Of a stretch of 64,000 bases of DNA, positions 23,840 to 35,690 are shown piece after piece (position 1 is the first letter of the stretch; every line of letters begins with the position of its first letter). Both the position numbers and the translations under genes were made by a program. The notes beneath the pieces were generated by a model that made no database searches, was not told the DNA's origin, and worked only from the letters and a program-made list of their open reading frames with translations. Origin of the DNA: Bombyx mori (Eukaryota; Arthropoda; Insecta; Lepidoptera; Bombycidae); contig NC_085112.1 in the NCBI RefSeq assembly GCF_030269925.1, positions 12,401,501 to 12,465,500 of the forward strand, written 5' to 3'.

Positions 23840-24314
23840 TGTAGTCTGGTATTATTTTACAAAGACGTTTGGGGGCTGATATTGCGCTGTGTTTATTACC
23901 TTTTTCTTCTGCACTGTCCATACAGTATTCCATGTTGGTATTATCTTAGAATTCGGATGTTATATTTTGTAAAATAACATTTTATACTCCCAAATGTAAT
24001 TGGTGTGAATAATGCGTAATATTTTATTAGATTTGGAGCGTATAAGAGCGTTCATTTGATTTACGATGTAAAACAATATTTCGTTAAGCCTACCAGAGAT
24101 TAAGTTAAATATAGGGTTATGTACTTTATATGTACTATTTTTCAATAGTAAAAGGTCGAATAAAGTAAAATAAATTCTAATTTTCTGTTATTAACTATTC
24201 TATTATTTGAGCAAAGGGCTAATATTAATTCCTAAGCAAATATAGCTTAAAAGTTACTAAAATAAATAAACTAGCGTGTCGTGTTTACATATTATGTTCA
24301 GTTATGATATTATT
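23840..24314. other. AT-rich intergenic DNA
   Basis: Nothing recognised. Confidence 0.5.
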
Positions 24315-24561
24315 TACTGGTGGTAGGACCTCTTGTGAATCCGCACGGGTAAGTACCACCACCCGCCTATATCTGCCGTGAAGCAGTAATGCATTTCAGT
24401 TTGAAGGGTGGGGCAGCCGTTGTAATTATACTGAGATTTTAGAACTAATATCTCAAGATGGGTGGCGCATTTACGTTGTAGATGTCTATGGGCACCAGAA
24501 ACCACTTAACACCAGGTGGGCTGTGAGCTCGTCCACCCATATAAACAAAAACAAAAAAAAA
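24315..24561 (+). mobile_element. Bm1-type SINE tail
   Basis: Complete tail from TACTGGTGGTAGGACC to a mixed A-rich end. Confidence 0.85.
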
Positions 24562-24917
24562 TCTTAAGTTGTAAGATATAATATGTGTCATATATGTATT
24601 TCGTACACATATATTATATGTATAGGGAACAACATTGTGTGAAGAACCACGTGTTCAATTTGAAAAGTTATAATCACGCTTGTAGTGTGACATTTTTCTT
24701 TTGGTAAGATTCTTACAAATTCCATTAAAGCAGTATGGTAATTCTTGTCGACGGTAAAATTTTTTTTTTTGTTTTTCAATATTCATATCAATATATTAAG
24801 ATAAACAGGGTATACAATCTTCTGAACCGAGTTTTTCTCAAAGCTCGCTCCGGGAGGCCCTCAACTGTTCAAAGAAATCACATCCCTAAGACACCCCAAA
24901 ATGCCTATTTGTCAATA

Positions 24918-25158
24918 TTTTTTTATTGCTTATATGGTTGGACGAGCTCACAGCCCACCTGGTGTTAAGTTACTGGAGCCCATAGACATCTACAACGTAA
25001 ATGCGCCATCCACCTTGAGATATAAGTTCGTATGTCTCAAGTATAGTTACAACGGCTGCCCCACCCTTCAAACCGAAACGCATTACTGCTTCACGGCAGA
25101 AATAGGCGGGGTGGTGGTACCTACCCGTGCGGACTCCCAACAGGTCCTACACCAGTAG
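24918..25158 (-). mobile_element. Bm1-type SINE tail
   Basis: T run at 24918, all blocks present, 3-5 bp indels compared with other copies. Confidence 0.85.
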
Positions 25159-25571
25159 GTCCTACCTACAATTAAAAATCAAAATGGATTATTCGATTTA
25201 TTTATCTAGTCTATTGTAGCTTAGTATAAGATACTAAACTATTCTAACCAAAATAAACGAAAAATGCATATAATATAACCTACTTTGTTTACGATATGAG
25301 AAGCGAACGAAATTACCTGTCTCGCTCCACGTTGGTTTAATATCTACTCAGCTGTTTGTTCACAGACTGCGGTGAAAATATTCAAGTTACTTTTTCATAT
25401 TACGCTTCAGTACAATATGAAATATGTTATTCTTTTGTACGTTTGAAGAAGTTTCGTTTTATCCGTTCGAGTTTTATGTAAATGTTAAATGTAAAATTCG
25501 ATTTTCAGTGATTGAAGTGTTCGCTGCGGGAAACCTAGTATATTTTCCATTACTGTACTTATATAACTACC
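25159..25571. other. Intergenic DNA
   Basis: Nothing recognised. Confidence 0.5.
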
Positions 25572-26820
25572 TAGTCTGGCCATAAATACAAAGGAAAACA
25601 AAAAAAAAATCTATGGCAAATAACATTTATTACTTTTACAGTATGTTAGTTTAATACATAAACATAAAACAATTTAAAGTATAAAAAGCTTATTCGAAGT
25701 GGTCTCCATTGGCTGCAATACAGTCCTTTAAACGTTGATGCCAGTTATCAATAAAAGCACGCACTCTTTCCATGGGAAAATTTTTCACTGCCAATCGTAC
25801 GGATTGTTTTAGGGACTCCAAATTATCATGGCGTTTAGAGCAAGCCGTACTCTCTAAAACTGATCATAAATCATAATCCAGCGGATTAAGATTGGGACTA
25901 GACGACGGCCAGTCTTCAGCTCTGATGAAGTCCGAAACGTTCGTTTCCAACCAAGACTGCGTAGATCGAGCTTTATGACCTGGCGCTTAGTTTTGCTGGA
26001 AGGACCATTCTTGATTATTGAACATGGTGTTGTTAAGGGGCTTCACTACCTTCTCAAGAATGGTATCTTGATACACTTGTGCCGATGTGTTGATACGTTT
26101 TTCACAAAAGTATGGCTCGGTCACTCCTTCATAGCTAATACCCCACAAAACCATCACTGAAGTCGGATAGTGCCCACGTTGCACTCTGTCAACTAATTGG
26201 GAAGCTTCCTTAGAGCTTTGAGCATTAAGACGGTCATTTTGTTTGTTAAAATGTTGCTCAATTGTAAAAAATTTCTCATCCGTAAACAAAATTTTTCTAT
26301 GACCTCCCTTTGCGTACCGCTTCAGTAGTTGTTTCGATTTTACCACCCTATTCTCTTTTAAATTATCAGTTAAGAAATGACCAGTACGTTTCTTATAGGC
26401 TGCAAGTCCTAAGTCATCTTTTAAAATACGCGACATGGTTCTAGGTGCTATTTTCATCTCCCGAGATAAAATATTTTGCTTTCGGACAGGATTTCTTCGA
26501 ATTCTTTCCCTTACTGCTTCGAGCACCTTTTTCGTACGAACACTACGTGGACGGCCAGATCTTTTTCTGTCACAAACAGAAGAGGTCTCATTGCACATAT
26601 TAATAGCCCGGTACACAAACATTTTACTAATACCAAGCGTATGGAGAGTTTTAAAAATTGCATTCGGCTCCATACCTACTTTGTGTAATGCAATCACAGC
26701 GACTCGGTTCTCTTTGTCACTCCACTCCATTTTAATATCGCAAAATATTGTACAGTGTGTTGGCGCTAAAATGAGAAAACTCAATGAGCAATCATATAAA
26801 AATGATAGATTCCAAATTTA
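25572..26820 (-). mobile_element. maT-type mariner, one end lost
   Basis: The transposase gene at 25690-26730 lies about 115 bp inside a candidate end, CTAGTCTGGCCATAAATAC (25573-25591), preceded by TA-containing sequence. No inverted match to this end was found beyond the start codon, so the transposase-5' end appears deleted or decayed. Confidence 0.75.
25690..26730 (-). pseudogene. mariner transposase, DD37D (maT) clade, inactivated
   Basis: Reading from MEWSDKENR, 347 codons stay in one frame to a TAA after NGDHFE, about the usual length for the clade. The N-terminal helix-turn-helix region is followed by RKRSGRPRSV, then the catalytic core. The first Asp is in ILFTDEKFF. The second position reads FQQN, where Asp is expected. 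The third Asp is in NPLDYDL, 37 residues further, giving DD37D spacing. The codon after QQN is a TAA stop and a second stop (TGA) follows DYDL where Trp is usual. These three lesions in an otherwise intact frame show point-mutational decay. Bombyx Bmmar1 belongs to this lineage as I recall; exact family untested. Confidence 0.9.
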
Positions 26821-26879
26821 AATGTAATATTTTGTTAATTTTCCTGCGAATCTCTAAATTTCCGATTTGATTTCGGAGG

Positions 26880-26965
26880 GAACCTTGAGCCTTTTCATAA
26901 GGCCCACTGTGAGCGACCACGACTTAGTGCCCTATGTCGTCTGCCTATAAAGGCAGTAAAAAAAA
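26880..26965 (+). mobile_element. Degenerate CR1-like LINE tail
   Basis: The final block GTCGTCTGCCTATAAAGGCA followed by GTAAAAAAAAA resembles the CR1-like 3' end. The upstream part is strongly diverged. Confidence 0.5.
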
Positions 26966-27713
26966 ACACGTAATTACACGGCAAATATTATTTTCATTAG
27001 TAAATTATTTCTAAAGCAAATTTAAATCAGTTTGTTAATGTATTTGCTAACACGAAAATTTTTAAGAATCTTCTAACGCACACAAAAAAAATTAATCTCA
27101 AATGCTTTCGAAGCTTTGAAATTACGTTTATTTCGTATAAACGTAATCTCCAGGTCCAAAGACGTCGTGAAGAGTGGAGGAGTAAAATATTAGGAAACAT
27201 GCATTTGGCGTGGAGCATAAGACCGGCTTCATCCGGGCTTAGAGCAAGCGCTCTACAGAAACACATTACGGCCGATAGAATGCATACACAGAGTACGTAA
27301 AACAGTTAGCTCACTTATTACCAGTCATTTCAGCACGGATAAATGATAGGTATTTAAATGAACTAAATCTCCTGCTATTTCACGATACGGATAGATTATA
27401 ATTTTAATCTGAATTTGTGGATTGAACAAAAATGCCTGTAGTTGTTTTTATTTTTACTAACAACTAACTATATTGTGTTTATGTAAATGATCCACCCAAT
27501 TTGCGTTAAATGTTTATAAGAGCTCATACAAATCACAATGCCTTTTTTCCAGTTTAAAGCGTAATATCTATGCCCACTATTAATAATTCAACGTTAAGGC
27601 TCCAAGATCGAATGCAGTTTTTTCAAAAATAAATGAGATGTAAAATAATTAACATTACATAGCAAGTTCAGCTGCAAAATTATAATAGCTTTTTATCCTG
27701 ATCAAAATATAGC
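26966..27713. other. AT-rich intergenic DNA
   Basis: Nothing recognised. Confidence 0.55.
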
Positions 27714-27882
27714 CCATTGAGCTTTTCGCCGGATCGGAGATTCTACAAAGCATGGCCCTTTCTAGGGCTAGTGTTAGCAAGTTCTGTGTTATCAAGTTGC
27801 GTGTTAGCAAGTGAGCTCAGCTACTCATCCGGGCGAAGCTTGAACAGCCCCTTAGGCTACCTACGAAAAGGTAGGAAAAAAC
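27714..27882 (+). mobile_element. SINE-like relic, relative of 2588-2900
   Basis: CCATTGAGCTTTTCGCCGG near the start and GGTAGGAAAAAA at the end match the reverse complement of the 2588 copy. A short internal GTTAGCAAGT unit is repeated. Confidence 0.5.
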
Positions 27883-28230
27883 GTCAAAGTAATATTGATA
27901 CGTGAGCAGATTTTCAAGTTGAACGTCCGTCTTGAAGTTGGTCAGAATTATGTTGTATGTTTTTGTTACATATATAGGTAGATAAAGGTGGATCTAGTGA
28001 AAGCGCGTGAAAAACACTTAGTATATTTAAAAAAAAAGCAAGAAGCAAGTTGCTAAATTCAATTGAACCCGCTGTATTGTATTTGCAACTGTGGCTTTAC
28101 GATAGAATGCTACATTGAGCGGGTGCAGATGCACAACACTAGGCATTCGAAGCATTAAACTTAATCTGTATATAGCCTTGCAAGTCTGTCAATAATAAAT
28201 TTAAAATGGAAAGTTATCATCTATCTTCTA

Positions 28231-28529
28231 TCTTCTATATATAAGTATATAAAAATGAATTGCTGTTCGTTAGTCTCGCTAAAACTCGAGAACGGCTGGA
28301 CCGATTTGGCTAATTTTGGTCTTGAATTATTTGTGGAGGTCCAGAGAAGTTTTTAAAGGTACATAAATATGAAAATGCTCGGAATTAATTAAAAATAACA
28401 ACTTTGTTTTTCCTTCGATGTGTCCCTCGTCGGACGGATTCCTTTTGTTTGTGTTAAGTTTATTTTATGCAAAAGTTTAGGTATTTTATTTATCGATTGA
28501 GGCACTACGAAGTCTGCCGGGTCAGCTAG
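28231..28529 (+). mobile_element. Non-autonomous Helitron (CTAG-ended)
   Basis: It starts TCTTCTATATATAAG after an A and ends GGGTCAGCTAG before a T. It aligns throughout with the reverse complement of 9637-9927. Confidence 0.75.
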
Positions 28530-28987
28530 TATCTAATAGATATGATGTCTAGAAAATACATTCAAACAGTCTCTTATTATAATAATTGAGATTTTTACGA
28601 AGTTTTTTCTTGACTTTTAAATTAAATTAATTTATACTGTAAAGATTTCAATATTTTGTTATAAAATTTTAATATTTATGTATTGAAATTTGTAAATACG
28701 ACTCGCGTAAAAAATCCTTTGGACCGCACATATTATTTTATACCATTTAACAGAAGTAAAATAGGCGGTAAAGAATAGGAACAGAATGATGACATAAATT
28801 GTAGGAGAGCTATTTAGAAATATCAATTGTGTAAGGCTTATCTATCAAGTATTATTTTTGTGAAAGTCTGAGTATACTGTGAGCTCTTTTTGTATACAAA
28901 GAAGCATACAATGGCAATTGTAATGTTTTCTGACAAATTATTGATACGCAATAATAAAAACTCAACAAACAACGTACTATATGTGAC
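28530..28987. other. AT-rich intergenic DNA
   Basis: Nothing recognised. Confidence 0.5.
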
Positions 28988-29236
28988 TTTTTTTTTTTTA
29001 TTGCATAGTTGGGTGGACAAGCTCACAGCCCACCTGGTATTAAGTGGTTACTGGAGCCCATGGACATCTACAACGTAAATGCACCATCCACCTTGAGATA
29101 TAAGTTCTAAGATCTCAGTATAGTTACAACGGCTGCCCCACCCTTCAAACCGAAACGCATTACTGCTTCACGGCAGAAATCGGCAGGGCGGTAGTACCTA
29201 CCCGCGCGGACTCACAAGAGGTCCTACCACCAGTAG
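28988..29236 (-). mobile_element. Bm1-type SINE tail
   Basis: T run at 28988, complete tail to CCACCAGTAG. Confidence 0.85.
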
Positions 29237-29373
29237 ACCAGTAGACTAGACTAGAAGATATTCTTTTCATTTTGTTTATAAATTTTCGATTACAAAAATA
29301 AACTTAGCTGAAACCAAATGAGAAATCTACTCGGGCTGTACTTAATATAGTACACTTATTTTTTGGGATCGGA

Positions 29374-29631
29374 TTGTTAAAGAACGCTGTTATTGAGATA
29401 TTGGATTCCGAAACACGTCAACTAGGGGACCAGGCATTTTTATTAAGAAACGTAAAAACCGAAGATAAAGAAAACGACAGAAACGTTGTGTTGTATAAAA
29501 GATACGTGTCCCGAAAACTAAATGTTCGAAGGAATGGCTGTTTTATCTGTGAATATGAGTCCCACGACTTCACTAGTATTCCATTTGAAATAATTAGTAA
29601 GATTGCTTTTGAAATGGGATATAATTTATAA
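29374..29631 (+). CDS. Orphan 85-codon ORF, function unknown
   Basis: The frame opens after a stop near 29348 and reads from a TTG at 29374 to a TAA after MGYNL; no ATG starts it. It is hydrophilic, rich in Lys, Glu and Asn, with a GCFICEYE stretch (two Cys three apart) near the end. I do not recognise a family. It could be the end of an exon, a relic of a mobile element gene, or chance. It sits between two Bm1 insertions. Confidence 0.2.
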   Translation: MLKNAVIEILDSETRQLGDQAFLLRNVKTEDKENDRNVVLYKRYVSRKLNVRRNGCFICEYESHDFTSIPFEIISKIAFEMGYNL

Positions 29632-30023
29632 TTTGATTGCTTGTACATGTTAGTCAAAAGCTTGATTGTGCTTTTGTATCATTCTGTGTAATTGGAATCA
29701 GATATATTATTAAACAGATTTAAAATTAGATCTTAAGATAGTTTAAGACATAGATAATGTGTAAAAAAGGTCATAGTCAACTTTTTCACAGATTATTGTG
29801 CGTAACTTGTTTGAACCAAAACTGAACAAAAACAAGAATGAAGTAAACGATGATTCGGGATAAGCGCTAAAAGCGTTAATAACCGTTTTTTTTTTTGTAC
29901 AAGTCATGCTGAATGTACACCCTGATCAAATCCAAATTCAAAAACGCTTTATTTCTGATTGTTTGTTACATTACTCTTTGGTAAAGACCTCTACTAGAGT
30001 AAGCCATACTTTTTTTTCACAAC

Positions 30024-30269
30024 TTTTTTTTTTATTGCTTAGATGGATGGACGAGCTCACAGCCCACCTGATGTTAAGTGGTTACTGGAGCCCATAGACA
30101 TCTACAACGTAAATGCGCCACCCACCTCGAGATATAAGTTCTAAGGTCTCACTATAGTTACAACGGCTACCCCACCCTTCGAATCGAAACGCGTTACTGC
30201 TTCACGGCGGAAATAGGCGGGGTGGTGGTACCTATCCGTGCGGACTCCCAAGACGTTCTACCACCAGTG
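30024..30269 (-). mobile_element. Bm1-type SINE tail
   Basis: T run at 30024, complete tail to CTACCACCAGTG. Confidence 0.85.
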
Positions 30270-30982
30270 AAAGTTTTTTCAAACTTTTTTTATAGCGGTC
30301 TTATTGTTTAGTTATTGTCGACTTCCCACCTTTTTCTTTTGCAAGGATGTGCACAACATAGTGATATTTTTTATCATACATACTGTTGCAGTATTACTAA
30401 TATGAGGTAAGATTAGATATTATTTACTTGACATTAAGTATTATTAAATTATTTAGTTTAGCTATAGTATATAACATAGCAATATAAGGCATGTATAGCA
30501 TTAGATCGATTTATTTTAATATTAGAAGTTCATTTATGAATTTCATGATTTATATTTTTTTTTTTAATATTATTTCATTTATTTATCATAATAATATTCA
30601 TTCACTACGACTGTGACTTTACATTAAAATTCTAAAGAACAATTCGTTTAAATTCGGCAACTTCCATTCTAGGATTTGTAATGATCATATTAAAAGAAAG
30701 AAGAAAAAAAAACATGTAATAACGTGTTCCCGAATCTAGCCCATTTATATTCTGTAGATGAACGAAAACATACTTCATAGCGACATTCCGGCCACTTTTA
30801 TTATTTACTTGGCGCGGCATCACCATCTGAATCTCTAATGATATTCAAACAAAGAACTTTCTTTACCTCGAGTTCAGAAGAATCGGGGATTCAATTTATT
30901 TTGACGTGTCGTTACGCATCGCACTGCCTTAGTCGGACTGTTGTCAGATTCAATGCTTTCAGGAAACCATCTTGCCACTTTT
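30270..30982. other. AT-rich intergenic DNA
   Basis: Nothing recognised. Confidence 0.55.
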
Positions 30983-31134
30983 AGGCCCACCTTGAGATAC
31001 GAGTTTTAAGGTCTTAGTTTTTACAATACAACGGCTGTCCCTTCAAACCGAAATGCATTACTGCTTCACTGCAGAAATGGGCAGAGTAGTGGTACCTACC
31101 CGTGCAGACTCACAAGACGTTCTACCACCAGTAA
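30983..31134 (-). mobile_element. Bm1-type SINE tail, partial
   Basis: Only the part from the CACCTTGAGATA block to CCACCAGTAA is present. The A-tail end is missing, so this copy is truncated at its 3' side. Confidence 0.7.
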
Positions 31135-31184
31135 AGTTTTAATTGTATTAAAGTTAATCGCTTTTATATGTATCAATTGCTTAG

Positions 31185-31402
31185 TCTATACTAATATATA
31201 AATCTACAGTGGTTTTTATGGATGTTCCGTTATAACTACTGAACCATGCATCCGATTGACGTGAAACATGGTATCCATGTCGAAAATACATGTACTTAAT
31301 GGATAGGCTAATATTTATATGAGTATTGTACTCTCTGATAATAATGACAATAAATAATAATGTTTATTTTAAATGCCTAGCGAAGTGGGCGAGTACGACT
31401 AG
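31185..31402 (+). mobile_element. Short Helitron-like element (second subfamily)
   Basis: It begins TCTATACTAATATATAAATC and ends GCGAGTACGACTAG before a T. A relative with the same ends and order lies at 43458-43684. No coding capacity. Confidence 0.65.
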
Positions 31403-31760
31403 TAAATTATATAGCTCAACAATATTCTTGTCTGTAATTTACGAAAATCTAAAACTTCAAAAATAATAATTTTAAGTGTTATGTTAGTATCAATTCGGAA
31501 AATAGCTAACTGGTTTTAAAAACTGAGCCCCTGGCCTGTTTAGCTATTAATCAGTAGGATATGAGCTTCCGGCTACTACATCAACAACATGTGTCCATAG
31601 CAGTTAATATGTTAATGTGAAAAAAAATATTGTGCGACCGGCTTGGATAAAAAATTTAAACATACGTACTGACAAATGTTTGGGAACATCTACAAAGCAA
31701 AACTAAGTAAAACTCAGACTTTACTATCTGGACTATTAACAAAGCAATATCTGTACAGCC

Positions 31761-31847
31761 TTTTTTTATTGCCCTTGTAAGCAGACGAGCATATGGCCCA
31801 CCTGATGGTGAATAGTTACCATCGCCCATGGGCATCAGCAATGCCAC
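31761..31847 (-). mobile_element. CR1-like LINE 3' end fragment
   Basis: T run at 31761 followed by ATTGCCCTTGTAAGCAGACG and the usual tail, truncated after 87 bp. Confidence 0.7.
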
Positions 31848-32105
31848 TTCAGTGTTTGTTGAATTTTATTTCGAAATCTACCTTGTATCACGTAAGCTAT
31901 CTCTGATTAGGATATTGCGTGACAGGACTCCGAAGTAAAAGCTTTTTTCTCACGTTTTACTTGTGACGAATAACAAATAGATGTTAGTTTTACTGCGCCA
32001 TTTATGTAAAAACTCTTATCCCCTATTGGTTCTCAAAATATGAATGCAAACGTTTTTAATCTTAACGTACATGCTTCTCAGAAAACTGCTGTTTTAGTAA
32101 AAATT

Positions 32106-32260
32106 GGGGCAGCCGTTGTAACTATACTTGAGACCTTAGAACTTATATCTCAAGGTGGGTGGCGCATTTACGTTGTAGATGTCTATGGGCTCCAGTAACC
32201 ACTTAACACCAGGTGGGCTGTGAGCTCGTCCACCCATCTAAGCAATAAAAAAAAAAAAAA
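32106..32260 (+). mobile_element. Bm1-type SINE tail, short
   Basis: Starts in the GGGGCAGCCGTTGTAACTAT block and ends in AAGCAATAAAAA with a long A run. Confidence 0.85.
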
Positions 32261-32541
32261 GTGGGACAACTTGTTTAATGTAAGAAAAAAACTTTAAATA
32301 TTATATAAATAAATGTCTATACGAAATTAAAAAATCGTATTCGAGTTTACGTAAAGTTCGATTGGAATGTGAATAATTTAATGCTTGTAAGTTTTATTAA
32401 GTTACTAAAATTTTGTTTAGTTACATAAACTAATTTGTACCCAAATTAAATCTGCGCGTATTCTGAATTTCGGATTTACACAACAGTTTTGTAAAGTTTG
32501 TAATAAGGTTTCATTATTTTTATTTATTAATTATCGCAATT

Positions 32542-32826
32542 ATGAGCTTTTTAAAACAGTCGTTCTTTTTTACAAACCGCAATGCATTGCTGCATTGGGT
32601 TAGAAATAAAGAAGATTCTAGTTACTGCCCGTGGCTATTAAGTGTAATTAATACTTTAGCAGTTTTTCTAGTCATTCTTATTTTAAATACATCTCATAAA
32701 TGTTGTAATTACTTCTGTAGTGATTTATATTTCAAAAGAGTAATTAATCCAATCCGAACAGTTTTAGCACTGTATTCCGAATTGGTGGTATGCATACGCT
32801 GCTTTCAAAGTATCATTAAACCATGA
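32542..32826 (+). CDS. Short ORF with one possible membrane segment, doubtful
   Basis: ATG-started frame of 94 codons with a hydrophobic stretch WLLSVINTLAVFLVILIL around residues 31-48 and several Cys afterwards. No family is recognised, and AT-rich DNA produces such hydrophobic frames by chance. Listed only because it is the longest non-repeat ORF nearby. Confidence 0.12.
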   Translation: MSFLKQSFFFTNRNALLHWVRNKEDSSYCPWLLSVINTLAVFLVILILNTSHKCCNYFCSDLYFKRVINPIRTVLALYSELVVCIRCFQSIIKP

Positions 32827-32879
32827 TTAAAAGATACTTTGATTTTGTTTCGGGTAAATCAAACTTTTACATTAATTCG

Positions 32880-33212
32880 TTCTTTATTGTATAGATGGAT
32901 AAACGACCCTTAGACCTATAGATTACGTGAATGCAGCCAACCACCTAGAGAAATAAGCTCTAAGTTTCATTGGTGTAGCATAACGACTCTGTGATCCTTC
33001 AAACGGGAACGCGTGAATACTTCACGCTAGAAATGGGAATGGTGATGGTACCTACGGTGCTGGATCTCATGACGCTTTGCAACTAGAAAACGTGTTAATT
33101 AGAATGTATATTTCATTAGAAAAATTGGTAGTGCTTGTGGGATTTGTCTTCTGCAGCTGCATCGCTCGATACGAGTATATCGTCCATCTTATTCCTTAGG
33201 CTATGATGGCTT
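32880..33212 (-). mobile_element. Old full-length Bm1-type SINE
   Basis: Strongly diverged tail blocks are followed by TATTTCATTAGAAAAATTGG, GCATCGCTCGATACGA and TTATTCCTTAGGCTATGATG, the same order as the head of the copy at 271-717. Both head and tail are thus present in an ancient copy. Confidence 0.65.
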
Positions 33213-33948
33213 ATAAGTGATTGCTCCCGCGCACTATATGTTCAAAGTTAAAACTTTACTTAATAATTTTTATATGTGATTTTTGATAAAAAAAGTACAG
33301 GATCAACACATTTTTCTGAAAACGTATAAGAGACAGAACATTTCAAAGAATTATGCTCGAATTAACTATATGCCCATAATTCCTTGAATTATGACGCGGC
33401 AGAAGGAAATCCGTATTAACGTAATACGTCACAAGTCTTCCTTTTATTACGGAACAATAATTTTATTGGCAATCGAGCCGTATCAAGTAAATCTATCGGA
33501 AGAAATGCTCGCATACACGCAGTGACCCACATTATAGTTAGCTAAGGCTTAACGTATCGTTTGATCTATGAGACTTGGCGGATGGTATTAGGGCCGAATT
33601 TTTCCTAATCACCTTTACAACTTAACATGTTATCGGGCTATCAAATTTATTATTTAATTTGAATATTAACAATGAACCGTTAGCATTACTTCGGAATTAT
33701 TTTATGTGTTTTGCTGGACGCGCAATTTATAAGGTTTTTTTTCTCATCTAATTAACGTTTTAACCTTGTACGACACAAAAGGTATTTTTAGGAGAAACTA
33801 ATCTTCTAAGATATCGATAACTAGATTGTATACCATGGACTCTTTCAGATAACAGTCTCCATGAATCTGCGTACAGAATATAAGTGACTTAATTTTTTTA
33901 GCACTATGCCTTTTAGCTTTGAATGGTATGTGACCTAACATATCTAAT
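33213..33948. other. AT-rich intergenic DNA
   Basis: Nothing recognised. Confidence 0.55.
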
Positions 33949-34190
33949 TTACTGGTGGTAGGACCTCTTGTGAGTCCGCGCGGGTAGGTACCACCGCCCT
34001 GCGTATTTCTGCCGTGAAGCAGTAATGCGTTTCGGTTTGAAGGATAGGGCAGCCGTTGTAACTATACTGAGATCTTAGAACTTATATCTCGAGGTGGGTG
34101 GCGCATTTACGTCGTAGATGTCTATGGGCTCCAGTAACAACTTAATACCAGGTGGGCTGTGAGCTCGTCCGCCCATATAAGCAATAAAAA
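33949..34190 (+). mobile_element. Bm1-type SINE tail
   Basis: Complete tail, ends AAGCAATAAAAAACATAAAAAA. Confidence 0.85.
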
Positions 34191-35260
34191 ACATAAAAAA
34201 AACATGAAAAATTCCAGCTATAGTCGGTTGACTGCACTCTGGTCCGCTTCTGGACCAGCAACCATTTTTGTGTATAATTGCAAATCTAATTTGAAATCAG
34301 GTCGAAGCCTCAACTGTATAACGACTTTCCTGACCTTGAATGACGAATGCATGAGTGCATGAGTGTGGCAGAAATATGTAGGATTTTAGCTGCCTGATTT
34401 TAGCTGATTTTAGTACGGGTTTATAATACGCCAGCATATTGCAATATACCTCGTAATCATAGTGGTAGTTAATGCCTGACTACTATGCCATAGAGTCCTT
34501 GTTTGATCCCCGACCAGGATCAGTCTGTTATTAATGTATATTGGCATTTGAGTTTTAATACTTGTTCTGATGGCATGGATTTATTTCCAGTAACGAAAAG
34601 AGATTCCTACCTTGAAGCCGACGTAGAACCTTTCAAAACAGAATTATTATTAATAAATAAATGATAAATGAAAAAATTGATTGACTCTAAACATTTTCGT
34701 AAGCAAGAAACATGGTATTTACGTAACAATTATTATAGAAGAAAACCGTTTATTCTCAAAATACGGTTCCAAGCCGAAATTGAAAAAGTGATTTGCTGTA
34801 AGTGGTATTCAGAGCCATCAGTTCGAAATTAGTTGGCCAATACACTCTGCAGGGACAAAAAGGCTCGACAGAAGAGCCTTCCCCATATTTTTATATTAGC
34901 TCTTGAATATTGGCTGAGCGAAATTGGGACCAACGAGGAAAGTTGGTGTCCCGGTGAAATGAAATATAACAATGGATATTGAGGGCGGCGTTGAAATTTT
35001 ATTGGACTAGCCCCTAGAACTTTATAGATTTAATGAGTTTTATTTCGTTCGAACGTTACATAATATAGTTCGATGGCTGAGTTATTAAACGATTCCATTA
35101 CTAATCCCAGGTAGGAATAGTAAAAATTTTTAAAAAAATTTAATAGAAGCAGTAAATGTTAATACGGATCAGGATATTATCAACTTTTAACACGAAAATG
35201 CAATTAAAACATCATCATCATGTCTTAAGTTGGATTAAAGAATTAAATATATCTTTTTAT
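34191..35260. other. AT-rich intergenic DNA
   Basis: Nothing recognised. Confidence 0.55.
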
Positions 35261-35690
35261 TTTTTTTATTGCCCTTGTAGGCAGACAACCATACAGCCCA
35301 CCTGATGGTGAGTGGTTACCGTCGCCCATGGACTTCAGCAATGCCAGGGGAAGAGACAAGCCGCTGCCTACCGCTTAGTACTCTCCAAAAGCCTTGTTTG
35401 ATGTCATAGCGCTCGGGAAACACCGTGGAGGGGAGCTCATTCCATAGCCGGATGGTACGTGGCAAAAAAGACCTCTGGAAACGCACTGTGGATGACCACA
35501 GTGGCTCCAGGTAGTATGGATGAACTCTACTCCGGTGGCGGGCGGTGCGATGGTAAAAACGAGATGCCGTTATCATCTCGAATAATTCCTCAGAGCACTC
35601 CCCATGGAACATACGGTACAAAATACAGAGGGAACCGAAGTCCCGCTGCAGACCCAGAGGATCCAAACGATCCGATCCGTGATAATTCTG
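35261..35690 (-). pseudogene. CR1-like LINE reverse transcriptase C-terminus
   Basis: The minus frame from about 35690 to a stop at 35316 reads LDPLGLQRDFGSLCILYRMF, then HGECSEELFEMI, RTIRLWNELPSTVFPERYD and GIAEVHGRR. This is the domain after the polymerase in a LINE whose 3' end recurs at 10540, 16999, 18814, 31761, 39576 and 58475. A few codons (about SFF) seem deleted after ERYD without breaking the frame. The copy is 5'-truncated and ends in a T run near 35261. The clade name CR1-like is tentative. Confidence 0.8.

Noticed and set aside
26435..26821. 128-codon plus-strand ORF
   Set aside because: Antisense shadow of the mariner transposase.
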